Below are positions 26,907 to 35,555 of a stretch of 63,719 nt of DNA, piece by piece. The stretch comes from Lachnospiraceae bacterium (GTDB lineage Bacteria > Bacillota > Clostridia > Lachnospirales > Lachnospiraceae). The notes under the pieces are model-generated. The model made no database searches. It worked only from the letters and a program-made list of their open reading frames with translations, and was not told where the DNA came from. Numbering within the stretch: the first letter of the stretch is position 1; every line of letters starts with the position of its first letter. Both the position numbers and the translations under genes were made by a program. The stretch is from the NCBI GenBank assembly GCA_003979345.1, contig RYVZ01000020.1:1-63719 (forward strand). The letters run 5' to 3'.

Positions 26907-27752
26907 ATGAAGCAGAAAGAGAAGATTTCGGGTTATGAGAGACGGACGCTGTGGGTGAGCCGTGCTGTGATATGGATGACGATCCTGATGGTCATGTTTC
27001 CGGTATTGTGGATCGTAATGTCCTCTTTTTCTGCAGGGGACAGTTTCTTCCTGTCATCGCTTTTTCCTGAAAAATTCAGCGTGGAGCATTATGTGGAGCT
27101 GTTTCGGGAAACGGATTTTATGGTGTGGGTCTTTAATTCGCTGAAATTCTGTTTTATTGTCGCCCTGATCCAGCTTGTGCTGACGTCCCTTGCCGCTTAT
27201 GCATTTGCCAGGCTTCGGTTTACGGGAAGAAAATACGGATTGATGGCATTGCTGGTACTGCAGGTATTTCCAAACAGTATGGCGGTAGCGGGATATTATA
27301 TTTTGATCTATCAGTTTGGATTGGTTGACAGCAGTATGGCGCTGATCTTTGTACTGGCGGGAGGGAGCGCATTTAATATCTGGCTGCTGAAGTCCTATAT
27401 AGATGGCCTGCCGGTGGAATTGGACGAGGCGGCAATGATGGACGGAGCGAATCAGTTTCAGGTGCTTTATAAGATCATCATGCCGCTGGCGGCGCCGCAG
27501 CTTGCCGTGATCTTTTTATTCTCGTTCATTGCGACTTACAGTGAATACGTGATCACATCCATCTTTTTGCAGACGCCCGGAAAAATGACGCTTGCACTCG
27601 GCTTGCAGTCGTTTATCAGCGATCAGTTCGCGGCGCATTGGACGTTGTTCTCGGCGGCTGCGGTCATTTCGTCGCTGCCGATCATGATCGTGTTCATGTG
27701 CCTGCAGCGGTTTATCCAGAACGGACTGGTTGCCGGCGGCGTGAAAGGATGA
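26907..27752 (+). CDS. ABC sugar permease, MalG type
   Basis: 281 residues with six predicted helices and EAA loop ELDEAAMMDGANQFQVLYKIIMPL. Begins directly after the MalF-type gene (GGAGG inside the end of that gene). Completes the galactan-oligosaccharide importer, which lacks its own ATPase here. Ends before a bidirectional terminator. Confidence 0.9.
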   Translation: MKQKEKISGYERRTLWVSRAVIWMTILMVMFPVLWIVMSSFSAGDSFFLSSLFPEKFSVEHYVELFRETDFMVWVFNSLKFCFIVALIQLVLTSLAAYAFARLRFTGRKYGLMALLVLQVFPNSMAVAGYYILIYQFGLVDSSMALIFVLAGGSAFNIWLLKSYIDGLPVELDEAAMMDGANQFQVLYKIIMPLAAPQLAVIFLFSFIATYSEYVITSIFLQTPGKMTLALGLQSFISDQFAAHWTLFSAAAVISSLPIMIVFMCLQRFIQNGLVAGGVKG

Positions 27753-27834
27753 CGGGAGAGGGACGGATGAGAAACGGCGCAGACGATCGTTTTTCATCCC
27801 TTCCTATGGAGTTTATAAAACATGAAACATCGAT

Positions 27835-27871
27835 AAAAAAGGACTTCTGCGCCGGCAGAAGTCCTTTTTTA
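27835..27871. terminator. Bidirectional terminator between gan operon and asnS
   Basis: GGACTTCTGC / GCAGAAGTCC, a ten-pair stem with A6 before and T6 after; it serves both converging units. Confidence 0.85.
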
Positions 27872-27936
27872 TAACACGTCCCGTTCTGTGTCCATACAGA
27901 CGATTGCTACGGGAAGTTTTCTGATCGGGAAACGTT

Positions 27937-29328
27937 TTACAGATCACAGTTTCCGACGGTTCTGGGGAACGGAACAACATCGCGGATATTGGACATGCCG
28001 GTCAGATACATGACGCAGCGCTCAAAACCGAGCCCGAAGCCGGCGTGTCTTGCCGTGCCGTATTTGCGCAAATCAAGATAGAACTGGTAATCCTCTTTAT
28101 TCAGACCAAGCTCATCCATACGCTTTGAGAGAAGTTCAAGGTCATCTTCGCGCTGGCTGCCCCCGATGATCTCACCAATTCCGGGTACAAGGCAGTCCAT
28201 CGCGGCAACGGTTTTTCCGTCGTCGTTCAGCTTCATGTAGAAGGCTTTGATCTCCTTCGGGTAATCCGTTACGAATACCGGACGCTGGAACTCTTTCTCG
28301 GTCAGATAACGTTCATGTTCGGTCTGTAAGTCGCAGCCCCATGATACTTTATAATCGAATTCGTCGTTGTGTTTTTCAAGAATTTCGATCGCCTCGGTGT
28401 AGGTCACATGACCGAAGTCAGAGTTTAATACGTGATGTAACCGGTCTAACAATCCTTTGTCTATAAAATTGTTGAAGAACTGCATCTCTTCCGGACACTG
28501 CTCAAGCGTGTAGCGGATGATATATTTGATCATGCTTTCGGCGAGCATCATGTCATCGGTCAGATCGGCAAAGCAAATCTCCGGCTCGATCATCCAAAAC
28601 TCCGCCGCATGGCGCGTTGTGTTGGAATTTTCGGCGCGGAAGGTCGGACCGAAGGTGTAGACGTTCTTAAACGCAAACGCATAAGTCTCGACGTTCAACT
28701 GTCCGCTGACTGTTAAATTGGTCGGCTTATTAAAGAAGTCTTTCGTGTAATCGATGCTGCCGTCCTCATTTTTCGGCGGCTGCGCCATGTCGAGCGTTGT
28801 CACCTGAAACATTTCACCCGCGCCCTCGCAGTCGCTTGCCGTAATGATCGGCGTATGCACATAGACAAAGCCCCTCTCCTGAAAGAAGCGGTGGATTGCA
28901 TATGCGATGACGGAACGCACGCGGAACACTGCCTGAAAGGTGTTTGTACGCGGGCGTAAGTGAGGGATCGTGCGCAGGTATTCAAAGGAATGCCTCTTTT
29001 TCTGAAGCGGATAATCGGGCGTGGAGACGCCCTCGACCAGAATTTCCTCCGCCTGCATCTCAAACGGCTGTTTTGCATCAGGCGTTGCAACGATCGTTCC
29101 GGTTACGACGACTGCGCTTCCGACTCCCAATTTTGCCGCCTCCGCAAAATTGGAAAGCTTGTCACTGTAAACAACCTGAAGCGTTTCAAAAAAGGTGCCG
29201 TCATTGATGACCAAAAATCCGAACGTTTTAGAATCACGGTTGCTGCGCACCCATCCGCCTACGGTTACTTTTTCCCCTGTATATTGCTCGCGATCACGAT
29301 ATAATGCTTTGATATCTGTAAGCTTCAT
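27937..29328 (-). CDS. asnS: Asparagine--tRNA ligase
   Basis: Class IIb aminoacyl-tRNA synthetase, 463 residues. N-terminal OB fold (KVTVGGWVRSNRDSKTFGF) binds the anticodon; catalytic motif 2 FRAENSNTTRHAAEFWMIEPE and motif 3 GFGLGFERCVMYLTGMSNIRDV are clear. The Asn-specific FRAEN/ARHxxEF arrangement separates it from AspRS. ATG 29328 has GGGAGGG at proper distance; a TTG two codons upstream is too close. Lies 50 bases after the FKBP-like lipoprotein on the same strand. No T-box leader is present between them. Confidence 0.95.
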   Translation of the reverse strand: MKLTDIKALYRDREQYTGEKVTVGGWVRSNRDSKTFGFLVINDGTFFETLQVVYSDKLSNFAEAAKLGVGSAVVVTGTIVATPDAKQPFEMQAEEILVEGVSTPDYPLQKKRHSFEYLRTIPHLRPRTNTFQAVFRVRSVIAYAIHRFFQERGFVYVHTPIITASDCEGAGEMFQVTTLDMAQPPKNEDGSIDYTKDFFNKPTNLTVSGQLNVETYAFAFKNVYTFGPTFRAENSNTTRHAAEFWMIEPEICFADLTDDMMLAESMIKYIIRYTLEQCPEEMQFFNNFIDKGLLDRLHHVLNSDFGHVTYTEAIEILEKHNDEFDYKVSWGCDLQTEHERYLTEKEFQRPVFVTDYPKEIKAFYMKLNDDGKTVAAMDCLVPGIGEIIGGSQREDDLELLSKRMDELGLNKEDYQFYLDLRKYGTARHAGFGLGFERCVMYLTGMSNIRDVVPFPRTVGNCDL

Positions 29329-29377
29329 GATCAAATCCCTCCCTCATCGTTCTTTTTTTATCCCTTTGTCGGTTCGA

Positions 29378-30484
29378 TTAATTGATCTCGACCGTGTTGT
29401 TTTCGGCAAGCCATTCGCCGACGCGCACGCTGATCACATAGCTGCGGAAGGTATCCCGTCCCACGTCCTCATACAGAGCGTCGATCGTTTCGTAATAGCC
29501 GTTGGAATCCGCAATATAGCTTTCCGCTTCCGCATCAAGATCCTGCTGTGAAATATCGCTGATGCCTGCGGCTCTGGCGACTGCTTCGATCGCGAGCGTC
29601 TCCTGCGCGGCCGTCCGCGCGATCAGCTTTACCTGCTCATTAAACTGATCCTCCGTCATCCCGTATGCAGCCTGCACAAATGCGGTCATATCCGTGTAAC
29701 CGTACATGGTGGCAATGGAGAGGATGCTTTCCTTAAAGGCTTCCTCATTCTGTTTAACGAGAAATGCGGGAGGATCTGCCGGAAATTCGCATTTGCTGAG
29801 AAATGCCGAGAGCAGGGCGTTTCTGACATTGTCCTCATAAGCCGCCTGCGCGTCATTCTCTAACAGCGTGCGGATTGCCGCTCTTGCCTCATCCGGAGTT
29901 GTATAGGAAGAATTGATCTCTGCAAGCAGTTCTTCTGTCAGCTCAGGATAGGTTGATGCCTGAATGGAACGCAGCGTGATCGTAAATACTGCATCTTTTC
30001 CGGACAGATCCGGATTATTCTGATACGGGTCGGGGAAGGTGCAGGGCACATCGCGCACTTCGCCGATCTCCATCCCAATGATGCCGTCCTCAAAGCCGGG
30101 AATCATCCCGCCGGCGCCGATCACGGTGTTCCACTGTTCGCCCTCCGGAGTCGAGCCGCCGTTAAACACCTCGCCGTCCACGCGTCCGACGCATTCATAG
30201 TAAACGGTATCGCCGCTTTGTACCGGACGGTCTGTTACGTCCACCGTGACCATATGGGAGGCGAGCAGCCTGGTGTTCAGGTAATTTAATACCATCTCGT
30301 CCGTGACTTCCTGTTTTGCATCAACATTGACTGTCATGCCGCTGTACTCGCCGAGCGTCACGTATTTAGAAGTGTCGAGCGCTTCCACTGTTTCGTCCTT
30401 TTTGCCGCAGGCTGCAAATACCGTAATTCCTGCTAATAGCACTGCCGCCATTCTTATTCTGGGGTTCCATGTCTTTGTTTTCAT
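29378..30484 (-). CDS. Trigger-factor-like FKBP peptidyl-prolyl isomerase lipoprotein
   Basis: 368 residues from ATG 30484 (GAAAGG upstream; frame opens at 30526). Lipobox VLLAGITVFAAC, then an FKBP domain (residues about 80-160: VQSGDTVYYECVGRVDG, GAGGMIPGFEDGIIGME) and a helical C-terminal arm like that of trigger factor. Family knowledge: FKBPs isomerise Xaa-Pro bonds; an exported version would act as a folding factor or chaperone on secreted proteins outside the membrane. Common in Lachnospiraceae. Upstream of asnS. Confidence 0.85.
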   Translation of the reverse strand: MKTKTWNPRIRMAAVLLAGITVFAACGKKDETVEALDTSKYVTLGEYSGMTVNVDAKQEVTDEMVLNYLNTRLLASHMVTVDVTDRPVQSGDTVYYECVGRVDGEVFNGGSTPEGEQWNTVIGAGGMIPGFEDGIIGMEIGEVRDVPCTFPDPYQNNPDLSGKDAVFTITLRSIQASTYPELTEELLAEINSSYTTPDEARAAIRTLLENDAQAAYEDNVRNALLSAFLSKCEFPADPPAFLVKQNEEAFKESILSIATMYGYTDMTAFVQAAYGMTEDQFNEQVKLIARTAAQETLAIEAVARAAGISDISQQDLDAEAESYIADSNGYYETIDALYEDVGRDTFRSYVISVRVGEWLAENNTVEIN

Positions 30485-30610
30485 GTATGATTGTACCTTT
30501 CTATTGACGCATCTGTCAGCGTACAATATCTTTTTTATACCACAAAATTATGGTTAATTAAAGTCTTTCCATGAAATTCACATAAGTTTCACTTTTAGGG
30601 AAACATTTCA

Positions 30611-30639
30611 TTGCACGCCGTCATAAAAGATGATACAAT
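30611..30639 (+). promoter_or_regulatory. Promoter of the 30710 gene
   Basis: TTGCAC, 17-base spacer, TACAAT. A good sigma-A promoter about 70 bases before the start codon. Confidence 0.65.
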
Positions 30640-30650
30640 TTCTAAGAAAA

Positions 30651-30664
30651 AGGAAGCGCTTTCA
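30651..30664 (-). promoter_or_regulatory. Catabolite-responsive element (cre)
   Basis: On the minus strand the site reads TGAAAGCGCTTCCT and fits the CcpA consensus TGWAARCGYTWNCW at every defined position. It starts 11 bases past the -10 box, the usual position for CcpA repression. Confidence 0.65.
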
Positions 30665-30709
30665 TCGGCGTTTTCCTAAAGTGATAAGCTTTTGGGAGGT
30701 ATGAATCGA

Positions 30710-31186
30710 ATGAATCCGGTGTTACTTACGATTTTGATCATTGTTGCCGTACTGCTGGTGATCCTCGTGATTCTCTATTTTGCAGGGAGAAAGCTGCAGA
30801 AGAAGCAGGCTGCACAGGAGTCGCAGATGGAGGCCGTGAAGCAGACGGTTCATATTCTTGTGATAGATAAGAAAAAGATGAGGCTGAGGGATGCGGGGCT
30901 TCCTGCCGCAGTTCTTGAACAGACGCCGAAGATCATGCGCCGTGCCAAGCTTCCGATCGTCAAGGCAAAAGTCGGTCCCCAGATCATGTCCCTCGTGTGT
31001 GATGCAAAGATCTTTGACCTGATACCGGTAAAAAAAGAAGTCAAGGTGACGGTCAGCGGGATCTATATCAGTGATGTAAAGCCGGTCCGCGGGCAGGCAC
31101 TGTTGAGACCCTCGAAGAAGAAAGGAAGGTTTAAGCGCTTCACTGAAAAAATGCAGGAAAAAGCGGGTGCAAAGCCGCTGAAATAA
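30710..31186 (+). CDS. Single-pass membrane protein of unknown function
   Basis: 158 residues from ATG 30710 (GGGAGG ten bases before; ATG 30701 is too close). One N-terminal membrane segment (LLTILIIVAVLLVILVILYF), then a basic cytoplasmic domain with VHILVIDKKKMRLRDAGLP, a predicted beta-rich middle and a Lys-rich end. Similar short proteins are conserved and uncharacterised in Lachnospiraceae. The promoter and cre site in front suggest carbon-source control. No function assigned. Confidence 0.7.
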   Translation: MNPVLLTILIIVAVLLVILVILYFAGRKLQKKQAAQESQMEAVKQTVHILVIDKKKMRLRDAGLPAAVLEQTPKIMRRAKLPIVKAKVGPQIMSLVCDAKIFDLIPVKKEVKVTVSGIYISDVKPVRGQALLRPSKKKGRFKRFTEKMQEKAGAKPLK

Positions 31187-31241
31187 ACAGATAGCGGAGA
31201 GCAATGAGTCAAAGTCCGAAGATTCTTGAATGCCGGAAGGA

Positions 31242-32741
31242 TTAGGAATTGTATTGCTTTCCCTGCTCATAGGATTCCACGGATTCACGCTCACTGTAAT
31301 GATATTTAACGCCGCGGATTTCCTGATAGTCCTCATGTCCTTTGCCGAGTAAAATGATGATGTCATTTTCCTCGGCAATATTCATTGCATGCCAGATTGC
31401 TTCCTTGCGGTCCTCAATCTCAATATATTTTCCGTTGCTTTTGGCAAGTCCGACTTTAATATCCGCGTTAATGGAAGAGATATCTTCATTGCGCGGATTG
31501 TCGCAGGTCAAGATCGAAAGATCTGCCATCCTGCCGCACAGTTCGCCCATTGCATACCGTCTCATGCGGTCGCGGTTTCCGCCGCCGCCGTAGACACAGA
31601 TGATGCGGTGCGGCTGATAGGTGAGGATCGTGGAGAGCAGGCTTTCCACGCTTAACTCGTTGTGGGCATAATCGATCATGACCGTATAATTTCCCTTGGT
31701 AGGTACGATTTCGAGACGCCCTTTTACGTGGATCGTAGAAAGCGCGCGCAGCATAATATCATTAGAAATGCCGACGCTGTGACCGATCATCAGTGCGCAG
31801 AGCGCATTGTAAGCGCTGAATTTACCGGGAACAGGTACGGTTACCTTTGCATTCAGGATGCCGGATGCGTAAAAACGAATGCCGATCTCACTGCCGTTTC
31901 GTGTGGATTCAAAATCCTGCGCCCGTAGATCGGCATGCTCGTGAAAACCAAAAGTATGAATACTGCAGGTGTGTCCCTTGATCATGTCCTCATAGGCGTC
32001 GTCATCACAATTTAAGAGACCGACGCGGCACTGGCGGAAGAGCAGGGATTTGCAATAAAGGTACTCGTCCATTGTCGCATGCTCGTTTGGTCCGATATGA
32101 TCTGCGGAAAAATTTGTGAAGACACCGATATCAAAGACAAAGCCGTCCACGCGGTTCAATTTTAGCCCCTGCGAGGAGACTTCCATAACGCAGTATTCGC
32201 AGCCTGCTTCTACCATGAGGGAAAGCAGGCGCTGTAATTCAAAGCTTTCGGGAGTCGTGTTGATGGTTTTATATTTTTGACCGTTGATCACGCATCCGAT
32301 CGTGCCGATCACGCCGACTTTTTTACCGGCATGCTCTAAAATGGACTGAACCATATAGGAGGTCGTCGTTTTTCCCTTGGTTCCTGTGATGCCGATCGTA
32401 GTAAGTCTGGAGGCGGGATGCCCATACTGGGCTGCCGCTGCGTAGGCGAGCGCTTTTCTTGTATTTTCCGTGGAAACGACGGTGACATGCTCTTTTCCGG
32501 ATGCGGAGACCATGACTTTGGCGGAAGCAATATGACCTGAATCGATGATGAGGGCGGAGGCACCTTTTTCCAGTACTTCCGGAATAAATTTGTGTGCGTC
32601 GCGCGCAGTTCCTGCAATGCAGACAAACAGACAGCCTTTGCTGACCTTTCGCGAATCATAAACGACTTCCGAGACTTCGTCCAGAATGTTTCCGGTTTGT
32701 ATTTCGTAATCTAAGCCTTCCAGCAGAGTCTGTATTTTCAT
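31242..32741 (-). CDS. murE: UDP-N-acetylmuramoyl-L-alanyl-D-glutamate--2,6-diaminopimelate ligase
   Basis: Adds the third stem-peptide residue in peptidoglycan synthesis. 499 residues with N-terminal substrate domain, P-loop GITGTKGKTTTSYM, NFSADHIGPNEHATMDEY and the C-terminal motif CDNPRNED. The DNPR motif is the known meso-diaminopimelate signature, so this organism has DAP-type wall, in agreement with dapF next to it. GGGAGGA lies upstream of ATG 32741. Ends in a C-terminal tail SYEQGKQYNS slightly longer than usual. Confidence 0.94.
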   Translation of the reverse strand: MKIQTLLEGLDYEIQTGNILDEVSEVVYDSRKVSKGCLFVCIAGTARDAHKFIPEVLEKGASALIIDSGHIASAKVMVSASGKEHVTVVSTENTRKALAYAAAAQYGHPASRLTTIGITGTKGKTTTSYMVQSILEHAGKKVGVIGTIGCVINGQKYKTINTTPESFELQRLLSLMVEAGCEYCVMEVSSQGLKLNRVDGFVFDIGVFTNFSADHIGPNEHATMDEYLYCKSLLFRQCRVGLLNCDDDAYEDMIKGHTCSIHTFGFHEHADLRAQDFESTRNGSEIGIRFYASGILNAKVTVPVPGKFSAYNALCALMIGHSVGISNDIMLRALSTIHVKGRLEIVPTKGNYTVMIDYAHNELSVESLLSTILTYQPHRIICVYGGGGNRDRMRRYAMGELCGRMADLSILTCDNPRNEDISSINADIKVGLAKSNGKYIEIEDRKEAIWHAMNIAEENDIIILLGKGHEDYQEIRGVKYHYSERESVESYEQGKQYNS

Positions 32742-32890
32742 GAAACAAGAATCCTCCCGTATGTAGTATAGCCATAGGATTTCTATCTAACGCGGAAATA
32801 TGCAGTCGTGTGCCGCGTGAAAATCAGAATATGGTCTAAATGCCATGCCGCTGAGACTGGTCTGCTGACAGACATTAGAATGAACGTAAC

Positions 32891-32935
32891 GTGAATGGCA
32901 GTAACGTAAATGACGGCAGTGTGAATGGCAGTAAC
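32891..32935 (+). repeat. Short direct repeat between murE and dapF
   Basis: GTGAATGGCAGTAAC occurs at 32891-32905 and 32921-32935, with related degenerate units around it (GTAACGT, GTAAATGACGGCA). A small decayed tandem repeat with no obvious function. Confidence 0.55.
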
Positions 32936-32937
32936 AG

Positions 32938-33795
32938 TTATGCCATAATATGTCCAACTTCAATATCCGATTCAAAAACGGTGTGAGAAGGTCCGGTCAT
33001 CAGGACATGTCCGCTCTGCTCGTCCCATTCGACATCCAGCGGACCGCCGATCTGGGAGACGGTCACGTTCCGACTGCACATGCCAAGACGCACGGCTGCC
33101 ACGACTGCCGTACAGCAGCCTGTGCCGCATCCGATCGTTTCTCCCGTACCGCGCTCCCATTCGCGCATTTTTAAGTGGCTGTGGTCGACAAATTCTGCAA
33201 ACGTGACATTTGTTTTTTGCGGAAATAAGGATGTCAGATGTTCGAACGCATAACCGTATGCATTGACATCAAGGGTCGATACGTCATCCACAAATGTGAC
33301 CATATGAGGATTTCCCCAGCTTAGCGCGGTCACATGAAAATCACGGTCAAGCACATGCACGGGCTGATCGACAAATTCCGGAAGAGTCGTGTTGACCGGT
33401 ATGCGCGCAGGCTCCATGACGGGGGCGCCGATATCTGCGCGGATGTTGATGACCTGACCGTTATCCACAAAAAGAGTCAGGTGTTTGATGCCGCCCAGCG
33501 TTTCAAGCGTAAGTTCTGTTTTGTCCGTAAACCCGTGATCATAGACAAATTTGCCGACGCTGCGGCTCGCGTTTCCGCACATTTCAGCTTCGGTACCGTC
33601 AGGATTGAAAATACGCATACGGAAATCGGCGGTTTCAGACGGGCAGATCAGTACCATGCCGTCGGAGCCGACACCGAAATGCCGGTCGCTTACAAAGCGC
33701 GCAAGCGCGGAAAGATTATTTAATTGCTGATGAATGGCGTCGATATAGACGTAATCGTTGCCATATGCCTGCATTTTAGCAAAGCGGATTCTCAT
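32938..33795 (-). CDS. dapF: Diaminopimelate epimerase
   Basis: Interconverts LL- and meso-DAP, feeding MurE and lysine synthesis. 285 residues from ATG 33795 (AGGAAGGA upstream; the frame opens at 33840). Two catalytic Cys are in AEMCGNASR and ETIGCGTGCCTAVV, and N-terminal FAKMQAYGNDYVYID is the family start. The second active-site loop has an unusual Cys-Cys (GCCTA) where GACA is common. Same strand as murE. Confidence 0.94.
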   Translation of the reverse strand: MRIRFAKMQAYGNDYVYIDAIHQQLNNLSALARFVSDRHFGVGSDGMVLICPSETADFRMRIFNPDGTEAEMCGNASRSVGKFVYDHGFTDKTELTLETLGGIKHLTLFVDNGQVINIRADIGAPVMEPARIPVNTTLPEFVDQPVHVLDRDFHVTALSWGNPHMVTFVDDVSTLDVNAYGYAFEHLTSLFPQKTNVTFAEFVDHSHLKMREWERGTGETIGCGTGCCTAVVAAVRLGMCSRNVTVSQIGGPLDVEWDEQSGHVLMTGPSHTVFESDIEVGHIMA

Positions 33796-33818
33796 AGCTT
33801 TGGTCGTACTCCTTCCTG

Positions 33819-33854
33819 AAAAAAGAAAGCGCTGCCGCATATGGCAGCGCTTTT
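33819..33854 (-). terminator. Terminator downstream of the trans-sulfuration gene
   Basis: AAAGCGCTGCC / GGCAGCGCTTT with a six-base loop. On the minus strand it is followed by TTTCTTTTTT. It sits between the gene at 33978 and dapF. Confidence 0.75.
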
Positions 33855-33898
33855 GTGTAATCGATATAAGAAGTTCTCCGATCTTCTCAATTTAGATG

Positions 33899-33974
33899 GA
33901 GTTTGCGGAACGAAAACTCCTAAGCGAGTTTGTGGAACGAAAACTCCTAAGCGAGTTTGCGGAACGCAAACTCG
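33899..33974. repeat. Three tandem palindromic repeats of 27 bp
   Basis: Units start at 33899, 33926 and 33953, each beginning GAGTTTGCGGAACG and closing with AAACTC, so each unit is itself an inverted repeat GAGTTT...AAACTC. The last copy is cut short at the stop of the next gene. No spacers, so this is not a CRISPR array. Confidence 0.85.
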
Positions 33975-33977
33975 TAT

Positions 33978-35165
33978 TTAGTCCTCGCCGTTCAGCGCCT
34001 GATCAAAGTCTGCGATAATATCGTCCGCATGCTCCAGTCCGACGGAAATTCGAAGAAAGCTGTCGGTGATGCCAAGGCGCTGGCGGTTTTCCTCGGTCAG
34101 GGATTCGTGCGTCTGTGTCCGCGGGTATGTAATGAGCGTTTCGGTTCCGCCGAGACTTTCCGCAAACATGATGAGATCGACGCGCCGGAGAATCTTTTTG
34201 ACGGTTTCAAACGAATCGACGTTGATCGAGATCATTGCGCCGAAGCCGGAGCATTGTTTTTTCATAATATCATGTCCCGGATGATCTTCAAAGCCGACAT
34301 AAAAGATTTTCTTGATCTTTTCCTGCGCGCGGAGCCACGTAGCGACCTTCATTGTGTTATCGGCGTGGCGTTCCATGCGGACCGGCAGTGTCTTGATGCC
34401 GCGCAGCAGAAGCCAGCTGTCCATCGGAGCGAGCTGATTGCCGTGTGTTTTGATCTGACCATGCATATAGGTTGCAAGTTCTTCGGAGTTGACGACGACG
34501 ATGCCCGCAAGCACGTCGTTATGCCCGCAGATAAATTTGGTTGCACTGTGGACGACGATGTCTGCGCCGAGTGTGATCGGTTTCTGGAAATAGGGTGACA
34601 TCAGCGTGTTGTCCACGACAAGCAGGCACCCGTGATCATGCGCCATCTGCGCGATCGCCGCAATGTCGGCAACCTTCATCATCGGATTGGTCGGCGTTTC
34701 GAGATAGACCATTTTCGTGTTCTCGTGGAAGCTGTTTTCCAGAAGCGTCAGATCGCACATGTCGATGTAAGTAAACGAGGCGCCGTAGCGTGTGAAAATA
34801 TCGTTGCCGATACGGAAAGTGCCGCCGTAGATATCGTCGGACAAGAGCACTTCGTCGCCGGGATTCAGCATCGTAAACACCGCCATATTTGCCGCCTGAC
34901 CGCTTGTGAAAGCAAAGCCTTCCACGCCTTCCTCCAAAATCGCCATTGTCCGTTCGAGTTCCAGTCTTGTCGGATTGGAAAGACGGGAGTAATCAAAACC
35001 TGTCGAATCAAACAGCGCTCTGTGACGGAATGTGGAAGTCTGGTAGATTGGCATGCTGACCGCACCGGAAAACGGGTCATGTCCAAGCGCGCCGTGAACT
35101 GCCTTGGATTCAAAATGTAAATCTTCTTTTCTGCTGTAATCTGTAAAATTGCTGAAATTCTTCAT
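33978..35165 (-). CDS. Trans-sulfuration PLP enzyme (cystathionine gamma-synthase/lyase family)
   Basis: 395 residues, PLP fold type I Cys/Met metabolism family. Motifs: SMPIYQTSTF, YSRLSNPTR, FTSGQAAN, VVDNT, the PLP-Lys motif VHSATKFICGHNDVLAG, and the C-terminal ITYPRTQTH with RISVGLEHADDIIADF. Family members make cystathionine, use O-acetylhomoserine with sulfide, or cleave cystathionine; which one cannot be decided from motifs alone. The sequence style is closest to MetI/MetB cystathionine gamma-synthases. No S-box riboswitch is seen upstream. Confidence 0.88.
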   Translation of the reverse strand: MKNFSNFTDYSRKEDLHFESKAVHGALGHDPFSGAVSMPIYQTSTFRHRALFDSTGFDYSRLSNPTRLELERTMAILEEGVEGFAFTSGQAANMAVFTMLNPGDEVLLSDDIYGGTFRIGNDIFTRYGASFTYIDMCDLTLLENSFHENTKMVYLETPTNPMMKVADIAAIAQMAHDHGCLLVVDNTLMSPYFQKPITLGADIVVHSATKFICGHNDVLAGIVVVNSEELATYMHGQIKTHGNQLAPMDSWLLLRGIKTLPVRMERHADNTMKVATWLRAQEKIKKIFYVGFEDHPGHDIMKKQCSGFGAMISINVDSFETVKKILRRVDLIMFAESLGGTETLITYPRTQTHESLTEENRQRLGITDSFLRISVGLEHADDIIADFDQALNGED

Positions 35166-35555
35166 GCTGAGTTCCTTTCAGAAATTTGTGATGTCCGCCT
35201 GCGGAAGGTGTCGTGCAGCCGCTTATTTTCTCTTTGCGGTTATTCTTTTCATAGAACTCGCATAAAACTCGCAAATCCGCGCTTTCAGCGCTTCCTGTCC
35301 GATTTCATCGGATATTTGCTCGTTAATAACCGCAAGAAAACAAATGTCTGCTTCGCCGCCGCTTGTTTTCTTTTTGCGGTTATTATATCATGTAAAAAGA
35401 GTGAGGGCAAGTATAGGCGGCGGGAAGTTTTTGTGATAGACTGAAAGCCGGACGGCGCTGAATATGGCGCAATATAACTGCGGAGAACCGCCGTGCAAAT
35501 AGCTGCGGCAGAGGTTATGCTGCCGGCTGCGCGGAGAAAGGGCGGATGGAACAGG
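35166..35555. other. Intergenic region with a large inverted repeat
   Basis: 390 bp between divergent genes. It holds the repeat at 35324-35385 and a partial third copy of its arm (CTTTGCGGTTATTCTTTT, about 35233-35250). Also contains short direct ACTCGCA repeats around 35258-35275. No ORF on either strand looks coding. Confidence 0.5.
35324..35385. repeat. Long inverted repeat
   Basis: Left arm TAATAACCGCAAGAAAACAA (35324-35343) pairs with right arm 35363-35385, which reads TTGTTTTC...TTTGCGGTTATTA with a few extra T. Loop about 19 bases. Could be a terminator or a decayed MITE-like end. Confidence 0.6.

Noticed and set aside
29378..30484. Considered as cytosolic trigger factor (tig)
   Set aside because: It has a clear lipobox and lacks the ribosome-binding N-terminal domain, so it is an exported FKBP-type lipoprotein.
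33899..33974. Repeats considered as a CRISPR array
   Set aside because: Units are directly adjacent with no spacers and no cas genes lie nearby.
34632..35120. Plus-strand ORF of 162 codons
   Set aside because: Lies fully antisense to the trans-sulfuration enzyme and has no family resemblance or ribosome site.
35166..35323. Looked for a SAM (S-box) or T-box leader before the trans-sulfuration gene
   Set aside because: No conserved core sequence or typical stem pattern seen.
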